A stretch of 64,000 nucleotides of DNA from Microcoleus asticus IPMA8 (GCF_013179805.1 NZ_SRRZ01000013.1:20831-84830), one strand, 5' to 3'; counted from the stretch's first letter, positions 41,655 through 51,119 are shown. The notes: generated from the sequence alone by a model not told the origin. Translations and numbers: made by a program.

Positions 41655-42986
41655 ATGAATCAAAATAAACTATTTAACCGAACTCGCTGGCAATTAGCCA
41701 TTTCCTATGCGGCTGTAATGGGTTTGATTTTGAGCTTGCTGGGATTTGGCGTATATAAGGCGATCGCCCACGCTCACTGGATCGCCATAGACCGCGAATT
41801 AGAATCGGTAGCAGGGACGCTACACGACAGCCTCGAAATCAAATTGCAGCAGCCAGGACGCCTAGAACCAATAGTCAATGAACTTTTGCCCAACCTCCGC
41901 ATAATTGGAGCTAACGGCATTAAAGAACAGTTGCCAGATCGCCATATTTTAAGCGCTATCAACCAAAGCTATTATTATATCCGTTTATTTGATTATTCGG
42001 GTAAATTAATTGCGACCGCAGGCGCTTATCCAGAAGAATTACCCCCTGAATTTAACTCTTATTACTGGCAAACAATAACTGACACCAAAGGCAATGTTTA
42101 TCACCAAATTTCTGTAGCGCTACACACCCAAACACAGCAAGATTGGGGATATTTTCAAGTTGGTCGGAGCCTGCAAGACTTCAATAATTATCTCAATACA
42201 GTGAAATTGGTTTTGAAATTAGGATTGCCTACAGCATTGATTTTGATAGGCTTTGCTAGTTGGTTATTGGCTGGACTGGCGATGAAACCGATTTATTCTT
42301 CCTACGGACAAATCCAACAGTTTACAGCGGATGCTGCTCACGAATTGCGGACGCCTTTAGCGGCTTCGCAGGCGACAGTAGAATCAGCGCTGTTGACGCC
42401 TCAATTGGATGAAAAAGAAGCGCGGGAAATTTTGCGGACGATCGATCGCCAAAACCGACGGCTGACTCAGTTAGTGGCTGATTTGCTGCTGCTGGCTCGC
42501 ATGGATAATCAAGCGATAGGCGATCGCCCTCAATTGTGTTGTTTGAATGACCTGGTTAGCGATTTAGTCGAGGAATTGGCAGCAATGGCGATCGCTTCTA
42601 AGGTAACGCTAACATCCTCCGTCCGGGTGCAGCAGCAATTAAATGTTGTCGGCAATTCCGACCAACTTTACCGTTTGGTTGCTAATTTAATTGTTAATGC
42701 CATTCAATACACTCCGGCTGGGGGAAAAGTAACAGTTATTTTAGATTGCAGCCACCAGGAGGCGATCGTTCAGGTTCAAGATACCGGTATTGGGATAGCG
42801 GCGGCAGATTTAGAGCGAATATTCGATCGATTCTACCGAGTCAACAGCGATCGATCGCGCCATACCGGCGGTTCGGGACTGGGATTGGCGATCGCCCAAA
42901 CCATAGCCCGAGCACACCGCGGCAGCCTCAGCGCCCGCAGCGAATTGGGGCAAGGCGCTACTTTCCTGCTGCGGTTGCCTTTGTGA
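41655..42986 (+). CDS. copS: Sensor histidine kinase (CopS-like)
   Basis: 443 residues: a membrane helix at ~18-37, a periplasmic domain of about 145 residues, a second helix at ~180-208, then the kinase. The H-box is FTADAAHELRTPLA (His near 229); N, G1 and G2 boxes are NLIVNAIQYTP, VQDTGIGIAAADL and GGSGLGLAIAQ. HAMP is short or absent. The start ATG has no ribosome site. It presumably detects periplasmic copper and phosphorylates CopR. The gap between the two genes contains a transposon-like element that may separate their transcription. Confidence 0.87.
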   Translation: MNQNKLFNRTRWQLAISYAAVMGLILSLLGFGVYKAIAHAHWIAIDRELESVAGTLHDSLEIKLQQPGRLEPIVNELLPNLRIIGANGIKEQLPDRHILSAINQSYYYIRLFDYSGKLIATAGAYPEELPPEFNSYYWQTITDTKGNVYHQISVALHTQTQQDWGYFQVGRSLQDFNNYLNTVKLVLKLGLPTALILIGFASWLLAGLAMKPIYSSYGQIQQFTADAAHELRTPLAASQATVESALLTPQLDEKEAREILRTIDRQNRRLTQLVADLLLLARMDNQAIGDRPQLCCLNDLVSDLVEELAAMAIASKVTLTSSVRVQQQLNVVGNSDQLYRLVANLIVNAIQYTPAGGKVTVILDCSHQEAIVQVQDTGIGIAAADLERIFDRFYRVNSDRSRHTGGSGLGLAIAQTIARAHRGSLSARSELGQGATFLLRLPL

Positions 42987-43104
42987 GCTACTATGTGAGG
43001 GAAACCGAATCATCTTTTTGGGGTAATCCCTTTTGCAAAAAGTAGCGCGATCGCCCAAAATCATTAAATAGCTAAGTAGGTAAGGAAAAAAAACATAGTA
43101 TCTT

Positions 43105-43172
43105 GTAGGGGCGGGTTTAGCTAAGAATTTATCATACAAGCGAGAAGATGAGTGCACTCACCCGCCCTCCCC
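43105..43172. repeat. GGGGCGGGTTTAG palindromic repeat (copy A)
   Basis: GTAGGGGCGGGTTTAGCTAA at one end and CACCCGCCCTCCCC at the other form an inverted pair around ~35 bases, before htpG. A second member is at 57300-57362, with the same ends and a different middle. Confidence 0.7.
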
Positions 43173-43234
43173 ATCTAATGTTTATTTGTAACTACCTACT
43201 TATCAGCAATTAGCAGTCATCAGAGAGAAAAATT

Positions 43235-45223
43235 ATGACAGTTTTAGAACAGGGAACAATCTCAATCCATACCGAAAATATTTTCCCGATTATCAAGAAG
43301 TCGCTATACACCGACCACGAAGTCTTCTTGCGGGAACTAATTTCTAACGGCGTCGATGCCATTGCCAAACTCAAAATGGTTTCCCGTTCCGGCGAATACA
43401 GCGGCGACATGGGCGAACCGCAAATCAACATAGCGATCGACAAAGAAAACAAAACCCTCTCAATTTCCGATAACGGCATCGGCATGACCGCCGACGAGGT
43501 AAAAAAATACATCAACCAAGTCGCTTTCTCCAGCGCAGAAGAATTTATTCAAAAATACCAAGGCAGCGGCGACGACGCAATCATCGGTCACTTCGGCCTC
43601 GGTTTCTACTCTTCTTTCATGGTGGCGAAGAAAGTAGAGATTGATACTCTTTCTTACCAAGAAGGCTCCCAAGCAGTACACTGGTCTTGTGACGGTTCTC
43701 CCGCTTTTGAACTATCAGAATCTTCCCGCACGGAACGCGGCACTACTATTACTCTCACTCTCCAAGATGAAGAACAAGAATATGTAGAACCCAGTCGGAT
43801 TAAGCAGTTAATCAAAACTTACTGCGATTTCATGCCCGTTCCCATCAAATTTGAAGGAGAGGAACTCAACAAGCACAAAGCAATTTGGCGGGAATCTGCC
43901 AGCAATTTGCAAAAAGAAGATTACTTAGAACTGTACCGCTACCTTTACCCGTTCCAAGACGAGCCGCTGCTGTGGGTACACCTGAATACAGATTATCCTT
44001 TTATTGTCAACGGGATTCTTTACTTTCCAAAACTGCGCCCGGATGTCGATGTTACCCAAGGCAATATTAAGCTATTCTGCAACCAGGTTTTTGTCAGCGA
44101 CCACTGCGAAGAAATTATCCCTAAATTCTTGATGCCGCTGCGGGGAGTCATTGACAGTACCGACATTCCGCTGAACGTTTCTCGCAGTTCTTTGCAAAGC
44201 AATCGGACTGTGCGTAGAATCGCTGATTATATTGCGAAAAAAGTGGGCGATCGCCTGAAAGAACTCTACCGCGACGATCGCGACGAATACATCCGCTGCT
44301 GGCAAGATATCGGCACTTTTGTCAAGTTTGGAACTCTCAACGATGACAAGTTCAAAAAGCAAGTCGAAGATATTTTAATCTACCGCAGCACCTACGAACC
44401 AACAGCCGAGAAGCCAGAAACTGTGACGCCTGAAGTGCAGGTGCAAACAGAGGAAGGAGATTTGTGGCAAGATGTCACTCCGAAGTCGGAAAATTCTAGT
44501 TCCACGCAGCCTTACACGACTCTAAAAGAGTATTTGGAACGCAATCAAAAACGCCACGAAAATCGCGTGTTTTATTGTACCGACCCGGCGTCTCAAGCAA
44601 CTTACGTTGCTATGCACAAAAGCCAAGGTTTAGAAGTGTTGTTTATGGATTCTTTCATCGACACGCACTTTATCAGCTTCTTGGAAAGAGAATACTCAGA
44701 TGTCAAATTCTCGCGGGTTGATTCCGACATCGACGAAACGCTAATTGACAAAGAGAAAGAAGCGGAAATTGTCGATCCGGCGACGAATAAAACTCGCAGC
44801 GAACAAGTTAAAGAAATGTTCCAAAAAGCTCTCAATAAGCCGAAAGTGAACATTCGCACAGAAGCTTTGAAGTCTGACTCTGCGGAGGCGACGCCACCTG
44901 CGATCGTACTTTTGCCGGAAGCTTTGCGCCGGATGCGCGACATGACTGCTCTTTTGCAGCAGCAAGCGGCCGAATTCCCCGAAGAACACGTTTTGCTGGT
45001 GAATACGTCTCACCCGCTGATTCAAAATTTGGCTAGTTTGAGTCAGGGTGCGATTATTCAAGGCGGCGGGGAGTCTCCTTCGGCCGAGTTGGCGAGTATG
45101 ATTTGTCACCACGTTTACGACTTGGCTTTGATGGCCCAGAAGGGTTTCGATGCTGAAGGGATGAAGGATTTTGTCGAGCGATCGAATCAAGTGTTGACAA
45201 AATTGACTCAACGTGCAATGTAA
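43235..45223 (+). CDS. htpG: Molecular chaperone HtpG (Hsp90)
   Basis: 662 residues, normal for bacterial Hsp90. The N-terminal GHKL ATPase has ELISNGVDAIAKL (Glu and Asn for Mg-ATP), DNGIGMT and the glycine lid GHFGLGFYSSFMV. The middle domain contains the catalytic Arg region (LNVSRSSLQSNRTVRRI), and a shortened C-terminal dimerisation domain follows. A segment around residues 385-425 is a low-complexity linker (PETVTPEVQVQTEEGD). AGAGAG precedes the ATG. HtpG helps client proteins such as phycobilisome linkers in cyanobacteria under heat or light stress. No heat-shock operator was found in the 248-base upstream gap, which holds a palindromic repeat. Confidence 0.95.
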   Translation: MTVLEQGTISIHTENIFPIIKKSLYTDHEVFLRELISNGVDAIAKLKMVSRSGEYSGDMGEPQINIAIDKENKTLSISDNGIGMTADEVKKYINQVAFSSAEEFIQKYQGSGDDAIIGHFGLGFYSSFMVAKKVEIDTLSYQEGSQAVHWSCDGSPAFELSESSRTERGTTITLTLQDEEQEYVEPSRIKQLIKTYCDFMPVPIKFEGEELNKHKAIWRESASNLQKEDYLELYRYLYPFQDEPLLWVHLNTDYPFIVNGILYFPKLRPDVDVTQGNIKLFCNQVFVSDHCEEIIPKFLMPLRGVIDSTDIPLNVSRSSLQSNRTVRRIADYIAKKVGDRLKELYRDDRDEYIRCWQDIGTFVKFGTLNDDKFKKQVEDILIYRSTYEPTAEKPETVTPEVQVQTEEGDLWQDVTPKSENSSSTQPYTTLKEYLERNQKRHENRVFYCTDPASQATYVAMHKSQGLEVLFMDSFIDTHFISFLEREYSDVKFSRVDSDIDETLIDKEKEAEIVDPATNKTRSEQVKEMFQKALNKPKVNIRTEALKSDSAEATPPAIVLLPEALRRMRDMTALLQQQAAEFPEEHVLLVNTSHPLIQNLASLSQGAIIQGGGESPSAELASMICHHVYDLALMAQKGFDAEGMKDFVERSNQVLTKLTQRAM

Positions 45224-45383
45224 TTCCCCCCCCAACCCCCCCTTGGTAAGGGGGGGAGCAAGAGTTTATTTCTATTGGTAAAGGGATAAGTCAAGCCTTC
45301 TTCCTTCTTGCTTCTTCCTTCTTCCTTCTTCCTTCGGGTATAATGAAATGCTGCACGCAAAAAACGGTAATCTGGAGGGCAAT

Positions 45384-45620
45384 ATGTCGCGGAAATGTCA
45401 GCTAACGGGGAAGAAGGCTAATAACGGTTTTGCAGTTTCTCACTCGCACCACCGCACTCACAAATTGCAAGACGCAAATTTGCAGTGGAAGCGGGTTTGG
45501 TGGCCGCAGGAGAAGCGCTGGGTAAGATTGCACCTTTCTACAAAGGCAATTAAAACCTTGCAACACAAGGGTTTGGAAATTATGGCGAAGGAAGCTGGAA
45601 TTAATCTTTACAAGCTTTAA
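45384..45620 (+). CDS. rpmB: 50S ribosomal protein L28
   Basis: A 78-residue basic protein of the L28 family: SRKCQLTGKKANNGFAVSHS at the start and RLHLSTKAIKTLQHKGLE at the end. GGAGGG five bases before this ATG decides the start; the open frame runs 12 codons further upstream. Zinc-type cysteines (usually four) are absent, so it is the Cys-minus form. A strong hairpin terminator follows. It stands alone, transcribed from its own promoter downstream of htpG. Confidence 0.95.
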   Translation: MSRKCQLTGKKANNGFAVSHSHHRTHKLQDANLQWKRVWWPQEKRWVRLHLSTKAIKTLQHKGLEIMAKEAGINLYKL

Positions 45621-45642
45621 AAAACTTGGCTAAATTAAAATG

Positions 45643-45676
45643 AGGGCGATCGCACACTTGAAAGTGCGATCGCCCT
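45643..45676. terminator. Bidirectional hairpin made of two HIP1 sites
   Basis: A perfect 13-base stem, AGGGCGATCGCAC with GTGCGATCGCCCT, loop of 8. It lies between the convergent rpmB and cyclase genes. Both arms contain GCGATCGC. A TTACTTTTAG tail follows on the plus side and a TCATTTTAATTTAG tail on the minus side. Confidence 0.8.
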
Positions 45677-45698
45677 TACTTTTAGAGAAAAACCTTTA

Positions 45699-47765
45699 CT
45701 AGAGCAATTTTCGGCATTTCAGTAAATAAGTAGTCATCTGACCTTTGCCTTTAACTTCGATCGCGCCGCGGTTTTCAAAGGAATACTTTTCTCGCAATTG
45801 CTGATAAGTTGTCTCTGTTACCTGAATGCACCCCGGCTTGCCGTGGGATTCCATGCGGGAAGCGGTGTTAACCGTGTCTCCCCACAAATCGTAAATAAAT
45901 TTTTTAATGCCGATAACTCCGGCGACAACCGGGCCGCTGTTGATGCCGATTCTGATGCTGAAAGCTTGGCTGTGGGTATTGCTGAACTCAGTAATTGCCT
46001 GCTGCATATCTAAAGCCATTTCTGCGATCGCTTCTGCGTGATCCGGGCGAGGAACTGGCAGCCCTCCAACTACCATGTAAGCGTCGCCAATCGTCTTAAT
46101 TTTTTCCAAACCGTGCCTTTCTGCTAGGTTGTCAAATGTCGAAAAGATATCATTTAGCATGGCTACTAATTGCCTTGGAGAAACTAGGGAACTGAGTTGA
46201 GTAAAGCCTACTATGTCCGCAAATAAGACAGTAACATCAGCAAAAGTGTCTGCGATCGTACTGTCTCCCCGCTTCAACCGATTTGCTATTTCTTCAGGCA
46301 AAATATTCAACAGTAAACGTTCTGATTGTTCCTGTTGAACTCGCAGTGCATTTAAAGTATCATTGAGAGCATTAGTTCGTTCTTTCACTCTAAATTCTAA
46401 CTCTTCATTGAGTTTGTAAAGCGCCATTTCAGCTCGCCTGCGCTCTGTAATATCCGTACCGATTCCCAGCATTCCTGCGAATTTTCCGGTCGCGTCAAAC
46501 AGCGGTTTATTTGCCCACGATACCCAAAGCAGCTCGCCGCTGCGCCGCATACTTTCATTTTCATTTCGCGTGTATTGTTCTGGGTTTTGCAAAATATCTC
46601 TCAACTTTGCTCCCAAGTCATTTCCTTTTGTATCTACCTCGGGAATAATTGTTCCCACTGCGTGTTTGCCAATTATCTCTTTTTCGTCGTAACCGAAAAA
46701 TTTCTGTGCAAATTCGTTAAAAAAAGTAATATTTCCTTCCGTATCTATTTTTAAAATAATGCTGTTAGCATTTTCGACTAATTCCCGATACTTAATTTCG
46801 CTTTGCCGCAGCGAATCCTCTGCTGAGGCGCGTTCGGCTACAGTGGCAGCCAACAGCAGCGATGTAACTACAATTACGCTCATAAAAGCCTGCAAAAACA
46901 AGATAGCCTCATTAATATTGTCCGCTTTGGCAATAAAGGGGCCACCTCCCTGAGAACCGCCCCAAATTGCGATACTGGATACAATGAAAGATGCTAAAAC
47001 AGCCCCGCCCTGGCCGAATTGAATGGTTGCCCAAATTACTAAGGGAAATGGTAAGTATTCGAGGGGATAATGGGAGAGATCGCCTTCACTTTTTGAGTTG
47101 TATACTAGCCAACTGACTGTTACTAATAACAGCAGGCATATTCCGGCACTGATGCGATTTACAAGAGTTTTAGAACCTGGACTTTGTGAAGTGCTTGGTA
47201 CTTGTTTTTGGTTGTATATAATCAACAGCAGGGGAGTAAAAATTAAAACTCCTAATGTATCTCCGAGATACCAATTCCAGCGAATTTGCCAATATTGGCT
47301 CCAGTCAACTAAACCAGTTACACAGAGCCGCAGCGTGCCGAGAGTGCAGTTGATTTGAGTGGCAACTAGAGCACCGCAAAAGACTAAATTGACTACATCG
47401 ATCAGCCGATCGAGTGAGGATCGAAACTTGAGCTGTTGCAGCAAAGTAAATGCGCACACAGCTTGTAAACAAGCGCAAAAGGCACTAATTGCTGCAAGTG
47501 TTAAAGACACATTAAGGTTAATAGTTTCGTAAAAAAATACGCCTAAAGCTATGCCCGGCCAAAAGCGCTGACCAAATAATAAAATTGCAGCTTGTGCAAT
47601 TCCTGCGGGCGGCCAGACGCAGGTAGCTAATTTATTTACGCCGGGGATTGAAACTGCTATTTTTGCTCCCAAAGCGTAAGCAAAAGCAATGGCAGCTACT
47701 TTTGCTAAGTATTGCCAATTTCTAGGTTGAGTAAATCGCAGAAACAGATTTTTGTTTTGGTTCAT
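45699..47765 (-). CDS. MASE1-PAS adenylate/guanylate cyclase
   Basis: A 688-residue class III cyclase. The N-terminal ~300 residues are an eight-helix MASE1 sensor (IAFAYALGAKIAVSIPG ... WPPAGIAQAAILLFG). A PAS domain follows (~320-440, IILKIDTEGNITFFNEFAQ), then a coiled signalling helix and the catalytic domain from ~490. Metal-binding Asp occurs in LFADIVGFT (~517) and IGDAYMV (~558); the Lys in LEKIKTIGDAY marks adenine specificity, so cAMP is the expected product. The start codon is ATG within a region lacking a ribosome site. A decayed copy of the catalytic end lies just upstream. cAMP governs motility and gliding in filamentous cyanobacteria. Confidence 0.9.
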   Translation of the reverse strand: MNQNKNLFLRFTQPRNWQYLAKVAAIAFAYALGAKIAVSIPGVNKLATCVWPPAGIAQAAILLFGQRFWPGIALGVFFYETINLNVSLTLAAISAFCACLQAVCAFTLLQQLKFRSSLDRLIDVVNLVFCGALVATQINCTLGTLRLCVTGLVDWSQYWQIRWNWYLGDTLGVLIFTPLLLIIYNQKQVPSTSQSPGSKTLVNRISAGICLLLLVTVSWLVYNSKSEGDLSHYPLEYLPFPLVIWATIQFGQGGAVLASFIVSSIAIWGGSQGGGPFIAKADNINEAILFLQAFMSVIVVTSLLLAATVAERASAEDSLRQSEIKYRELVENANSIILKIDTEGNITFFNEFAQKFFGYDEKEIIGKHAVGTIIPEVDTKGNDLGAKLRDILQNPEQYTRNENESMRRSGELLWVSWANKPLFDATGKFAGMLGIGTDITERRRAEMALYKLNEELEFRVKERTNALNDTLNALRVQQEQSERLLLNILPEEIANRLKRGDSTIADTFADVTVLFADIVGFTQLSSLVSPRQLVAMLNDIFSTFDNLAERHGLEKIKTIGDAYMVVGGLPVPRPDHAEAIAEMALDMQQAITEFSNTHSQAFSIRIGINSGPVVAGVIGIKKFIYDLWGDTVNTASRMESHGKPGCIQVTETTYQQLREKYSFENRGAIEVKGKGQMTTYLLKCRKLL

Positions 47766-47879
47766 ACTGAGTTTTATATTTTTAACTAACTATAGCAACC
47801 GCACCCGAGAATTAGGAGATTATTAATTTCTAAAACATGAGTTCTTATATTCCTTCTTCATTGTTCCTTATGCTATAAC

Positions 47880-48215
47880 TTGATACCTCTAAGAAAATAA
47901 GTGTTCATCTCACCTTGGCTTTTGACTTCAATTCTGCCGCGACTTTGCAATAAATACTTGTCTTGCAATCGCTCATAAGTTGTCGCTGTTACCTAAATGC
48001 ACCCAGGCGTGCCGTCATAGTTCATGCGGTAAGCAGTGTTAACGGTGTCTTTCCACTAATCGTAAAGAAATTTTTTAAGGCTGATTACTCCAGCGACAAC
48101 CGGGCTGCTGTGGATGCCTATTCTGATGCTAAAATTTTGATGGTGGCTATTTCTGAATTCAGCAATAGCCTGCTGCATATCGAGGGCGATTGGTGCGATC
48201 GCCACTGCATGGAAT
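47880..48215 (-). pseudogene. Decayed fragment of the cyclase catalytic domain
   Basis: The minus strand encodes a broken version of the last ~110 residues of the neighbouring cyclase: IRIGIHSSPVVAGVI, then FLYD-stop-WKDTVNTAYRM, then GTPGCI-stop-VTATTYERL. Two in-frame TAG codons (plus 48056-48058 and 47993-47995) replace the Leu and Gln codons of the intact gene and are exactly 21 codons apart, as in the original. It marks an old tandem duplication. The remaining ~190 bases before proS hold the repeat at 48320. Confidence 0.88.
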
Positions 48216-48319
48216 CGAAGAAAATGATTTAGGTTCAGATTTATATCGAGTTTTAAGTTTTTCGGGATTTCACATCTTGTCTTTAAAGTTCATAGCAGAA
48301 GGATGAAGAAAGAGGGAAG

Positions 48320-48395
48320 CTAATGTAGGGTGCGCAGTGCGCACCTTACCTATACGTTGCGCGCTAATGTAGGGCGATGCACTCCGCACCTTACC
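48320..48395. repeat. Two GCGCACC-type tandem repeats
   Basis: CTAATGTAGGGTGCGCAGTG and CTAATGTAGGGCGATGCACT each start a ~31-base unit ending GCACCTTACC. Related to the three-copy repeat at 15921. It lies downstream of proS. Confidence 0.7.
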
Positions 48396-48407
48396 AATTA
48401 TCAAGCC

Positions 48408-50213
48408 TTATTTGATGGCGGCATCAATCCACTGTTTCAAAGTAGAATTGACTTCATCAATGAGAATTTCATGTGATTGGTGAGTTGCTCTTTCCACGAC
48501 TTCAACTTTGCCTGCTTTCAGCGAACGACCGGGAACAATCCGATAGGGAATGCCGATTAAATCAGCATCTTTGAATTTAACTCCGGCTCGTTCGTCGCGG
48601 TCATCTAGCAAGGTTTCAATCCCAGATTGGTTGAGTTCTGCGTAGAGTTTTTCGGCGACTTCTACTTGTTGGGCGTCGGAAATATTGGGGATGCTAATGA
48701 TGGCGTGATACGGGGCGATCGCCACCGGCCAAATTATCCCGTCTTTGTCGTAGGATTGTTCTACGGCAGATTGAGCTAGCCGCGACACGCCGACACCGTA
48801 GCAGCCCATCACAAAGGGCATTTCTTCGCCTTGTTCGCTGGTGTAGGTGGCGCCCATTGCTAGGGAGTATTTGGTTCCTAATTGGAAGATATGGCCGACT
48901 TCGATGCCTCTGGCACTTTGCAAGGTTTGTTCGGGGTTGTGCACGGCCCGATCGCCTTTTTTGGCTGTTCTGACACCTACAACCGTTGCTGGTAGCGGAA
49001 ATTCTTTATCCCAATTAGCCCCGACAACGTGATATCCTGACTCGTTTGAACCGGTGACAAAGTTTGTCAGGTCAACTGCAGTGCGATCGACTAAACGCAA
49101 AAACTTAGAGTTTACCTCCTTGCTCCCAGCGATATAATCATCAGCAACATCGGGAGCCATATAACCGAGAGGTAAAGATTTAGCAGCCCATTTCCGCTGA
49201 GCTTCCGCATCCGGAACAGTCAAAAATAAAACAGTTTTAGCTTGATAATTGCCCGCTAACTTCGTCAATTCATTGAGCAACTTTACCTGATTCACATCTT
49301 GGTCGCCGCGAATGCTTACCAATACCAAGACTGTGATGCCACTGTCGTAAACAGCTTGGTAAAGCACATTTTTGACAACTTGCGTCGGAGAACATTTCAA
49401 AAATTTGCAAAGTTTATCAATTGTTTCAGTTCCCGGCGTTTCCCGCTTTTCAAAAGTTGCAAATGGCGACGGTTCGGCATCAGCAGGCATCGATACAGCC
49501 TTTTCCACATTAGCTGCATACTGACCGTCTTCAGTATAGAGAACTTCATCCTCGCCCGCTTCTGCCAGCACCATAAACTCTTGAGAACCAGAGCCGCCAA
49601 TTGCTCCCGAATCAGCATCTACTGCTCGGAATTGCAAGCCCGAGCGGCGCAGCATATTGCTATAAGCTTGAGCCATATCCTGATAAGTTTTTTTCAGGCT
49701 TTCTTCGTTAGTGTGAAAAGAATAGCCATCTTTCATAATGAATTCGCGACCGCGCATCAACCCGAAACGCGGGCGAATTTCATCGCGAAACTTAGTTTGA
49801 ATTTGATATAGATGTACAGGCAATTGCCGATAAGAACGAATCATATCTTTAGCAATTGTAGTAATCACTTCTTCGTGAGTAGGGCCCAGTCCCAATTCTC
49901 GCTGCTGCCTGTCTGTCATTGAAAACATAATACCTTCAGCTTGAGTATAGGTGTCCCAGCGGCCGGATTCCCGCCACAAATCGGCCGGTTGCAATTGCGG
50001 GAGGAGACATTCTTGAGCGCCGGTAGCGTCCATTTCTTCGCGCACAATTTGAGATACTTTTTTGAGAACTCGCCACATTAAAGGTAGATAAGCGTAAAGG
50101 CCGCTGCCGATGCGCCGGATGTATCCGGCACGGAGTAATAGTTTGTGGCTGGGAATTTCTGCTTCTGCCGGGTCTTCGCGCAGGGTAACAAAAAGCATTT
50201 GAGAGAGTCGCAT
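48408..50213 (-). CDS. proS: Prolyl-tRNA synthetase, bacterial type
   Basis: 601 residues. Class II synthetase with motif 2/3 elements (RDEIRPRFGLMRGREFIMKD and FVMGCYGVGVSRL), the YbaK-like editing insertion in the middle (residues ~225-400), and a C-terminal anticodon-binding domain (GIETLLDDRDERAGVKFKDA). This is the long bacterial ProS with editing of Ala-tRNA(Pro). The start ATG overlaps the start codon of the divergent gene by two bases, so each promoter must lie inside the other gene or one start is wrong. MRLSQMLFVTLREDPAE matches the usual N-terminus and is secure. Confidence 0.95.
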   Translation of the reverse strand: MRLSQMLFVTLREDPAEAEIPSHKLLLRAGYIRRIGSGLYAYLPLMWRVLKKVSQIVREEMDATGAQECLLPQLQPADLWRESGRWDTYTQAEGIMFSMTDRQQRELGLGPTHEEVITTIAKDMIRSYRQLPVHLYQIQTKFRDEIRPRFGLMRGREFIMKDGYSFHTNEESLKKTYQDMAQAYSNMLRRSGLQFRAVDADSGAIGGSGSQEFMVLAEAGEDEVLYTEDGQYAANVEKAVSMPADAEPSPFATFEKRETPGTETIDKLCKFLKCSPTQVVKNVLYQAVYDSGITVLVLVSIRGDQDVNQVKLLNELTKLAGNYQAKTVLFLTVPDAEAQRKWAAKSLPLGYMAPDVADDYIAGSKEVNSKFLRLVDRTAVDLTNFVTGSNESGYHVVGANWDKEFPLPATVVGVRTAKKGDRAVHNPEQTLQSARGIEVGHIFQLGTKYSLAMGATYTSEQGEEMPFVMGCYGVGVSRLAQSAVEQSYDKDGIIWPVAIAPYHAIISIPNISDAQQVEVAEKLYAELNQSGIETLLDDRDERAGVKFKDADLIGIPYRIVPGRSLKAGKVEVVERATHQSHEILIDEVNSTLKQWIDAAIK

Positions 50214-50604
50214 GGCTGATTTCCTTAAAATACCGGATGATTGTAATTTTAGATCAACTTCTGATATTATCAGACGTGAGGCGGATTTGATTAAATATAT
50301 GAATAAAATTTGGCAAAACTACCAAAAAGGAATGGCAGTATTTGATAATTGTCACTCTCCAACTGTGCAATCTCAGTGGCTTGCCTTAAAAGACGAAATA
50401 GGAGAATTTGTTCGAGAACCTAATTCAAGCGAAATTTGGGATATTGTTCATGCTGCTGGTCGATTGCTTTACAAAATAATCGGAATTCCCTTATATTTAC
50501 TGGCCTATCCTACTGTTCGCAAACACAGTCAACGTTTCGAGGAGTACGGCTGTATTCGCAGCATTCGCAACTGTGAGGGAAAATGCTGCGGCAAAAATTC
50601 GTAG
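50212..50604 (+). CDS. Unknown 130-residue protein, divergent from proS
   Basis: A small, mixed-charge protein that I do not recognise. Residues 25-45 (EADLIKYMNKIWQNYQKGMA) and 60-90 (SEIWDIVHAAGRLLYKIIGI) look helical. The end is Cys-rich (CIRSIRNCEGKCC). The first ATG shares CATG with the proS start, leaving no room for a promoter, and no ribosome site is seen. An internal ATG at 50299 is an alternative. The amino-acid composition and uninterrupted frame support a real gene. Confidence 0.5.
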   Translation: MADFLKIPDDCNFRSTSDIIRREADLIKYMNKIWQNYQKGMAVFDNCHSPTVQSQWLALKDEIGEFVREPNSSEIWDIVHAAGRLLYKIIGIPLYLLAYPTVRKHSQRFEEYGCIRSIRNCEGKCCGKNS

Positions 50605-51119
50605 CCTAGGCTGCGGCGCACTCGATATCATGTTTGTTGAATAGCCTGCAATTAGAGTTAGAAACCCTCGATCGCACGCGAACGATAGTGCAGATCGATC
50701 GCTCGGAATTACTAGCTCGTTTTGAGCTTAAAAATCAAACATAATCCTAACTAGGTAGCGCACTATACGATATTTAGGGTGAAGTGCCTCGCACTTTACT
50801 ACTGTAGATAATTGGTGGCATCGCCCCCCGCCTCAAACTTGCAGCTTTTATGCGAACTCTGCTGCTACCAGTCGCATAAAAACTAATTTCTGACTTTAGA
50901 CGGATTTATTTTTTAGCTTCCACAGGCATAATAAGTAGCAAGGATGAGATCACTATAGAACTGATTTACTACTCATCCCAATTTCACTAATAAGGGCTTC
51001 CGTAAGATTAAGCCAGACCCAAAAAAAACACCATCTAAACATTACAAAATCCCCTATGAATAAATTTGGGGTCAAGTTTCGCTATGCCGAGTTAGGCATA
51101 AAACTGTAGGAGGTAATTT
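50605..51119. other. 515-base gap with several hairpins, no gene seen
   Basis: No convincing open frame. A 10-base stem (TTTTATGCGA at 50846-50855 with TCGCATAAAA at 50872-50881) has T-rich and A-rich ends and could terminate in either direction. GGATGAG / CTCATCC at 50942-50978 makes another hairpin. A third (TATGCC / GGCATA at 51083-51100) lies just before the GGAGG ribosome site of the next gene and might affect its translation. A small RNA is possible but unproven. Confidence 0.5.

Noticed and set aside
47963..48232. Plus-strand open frame of 89 residues
   Set aside because: It is antisense to the decayed cyclase fragment; similarity on the minus strand is clear.
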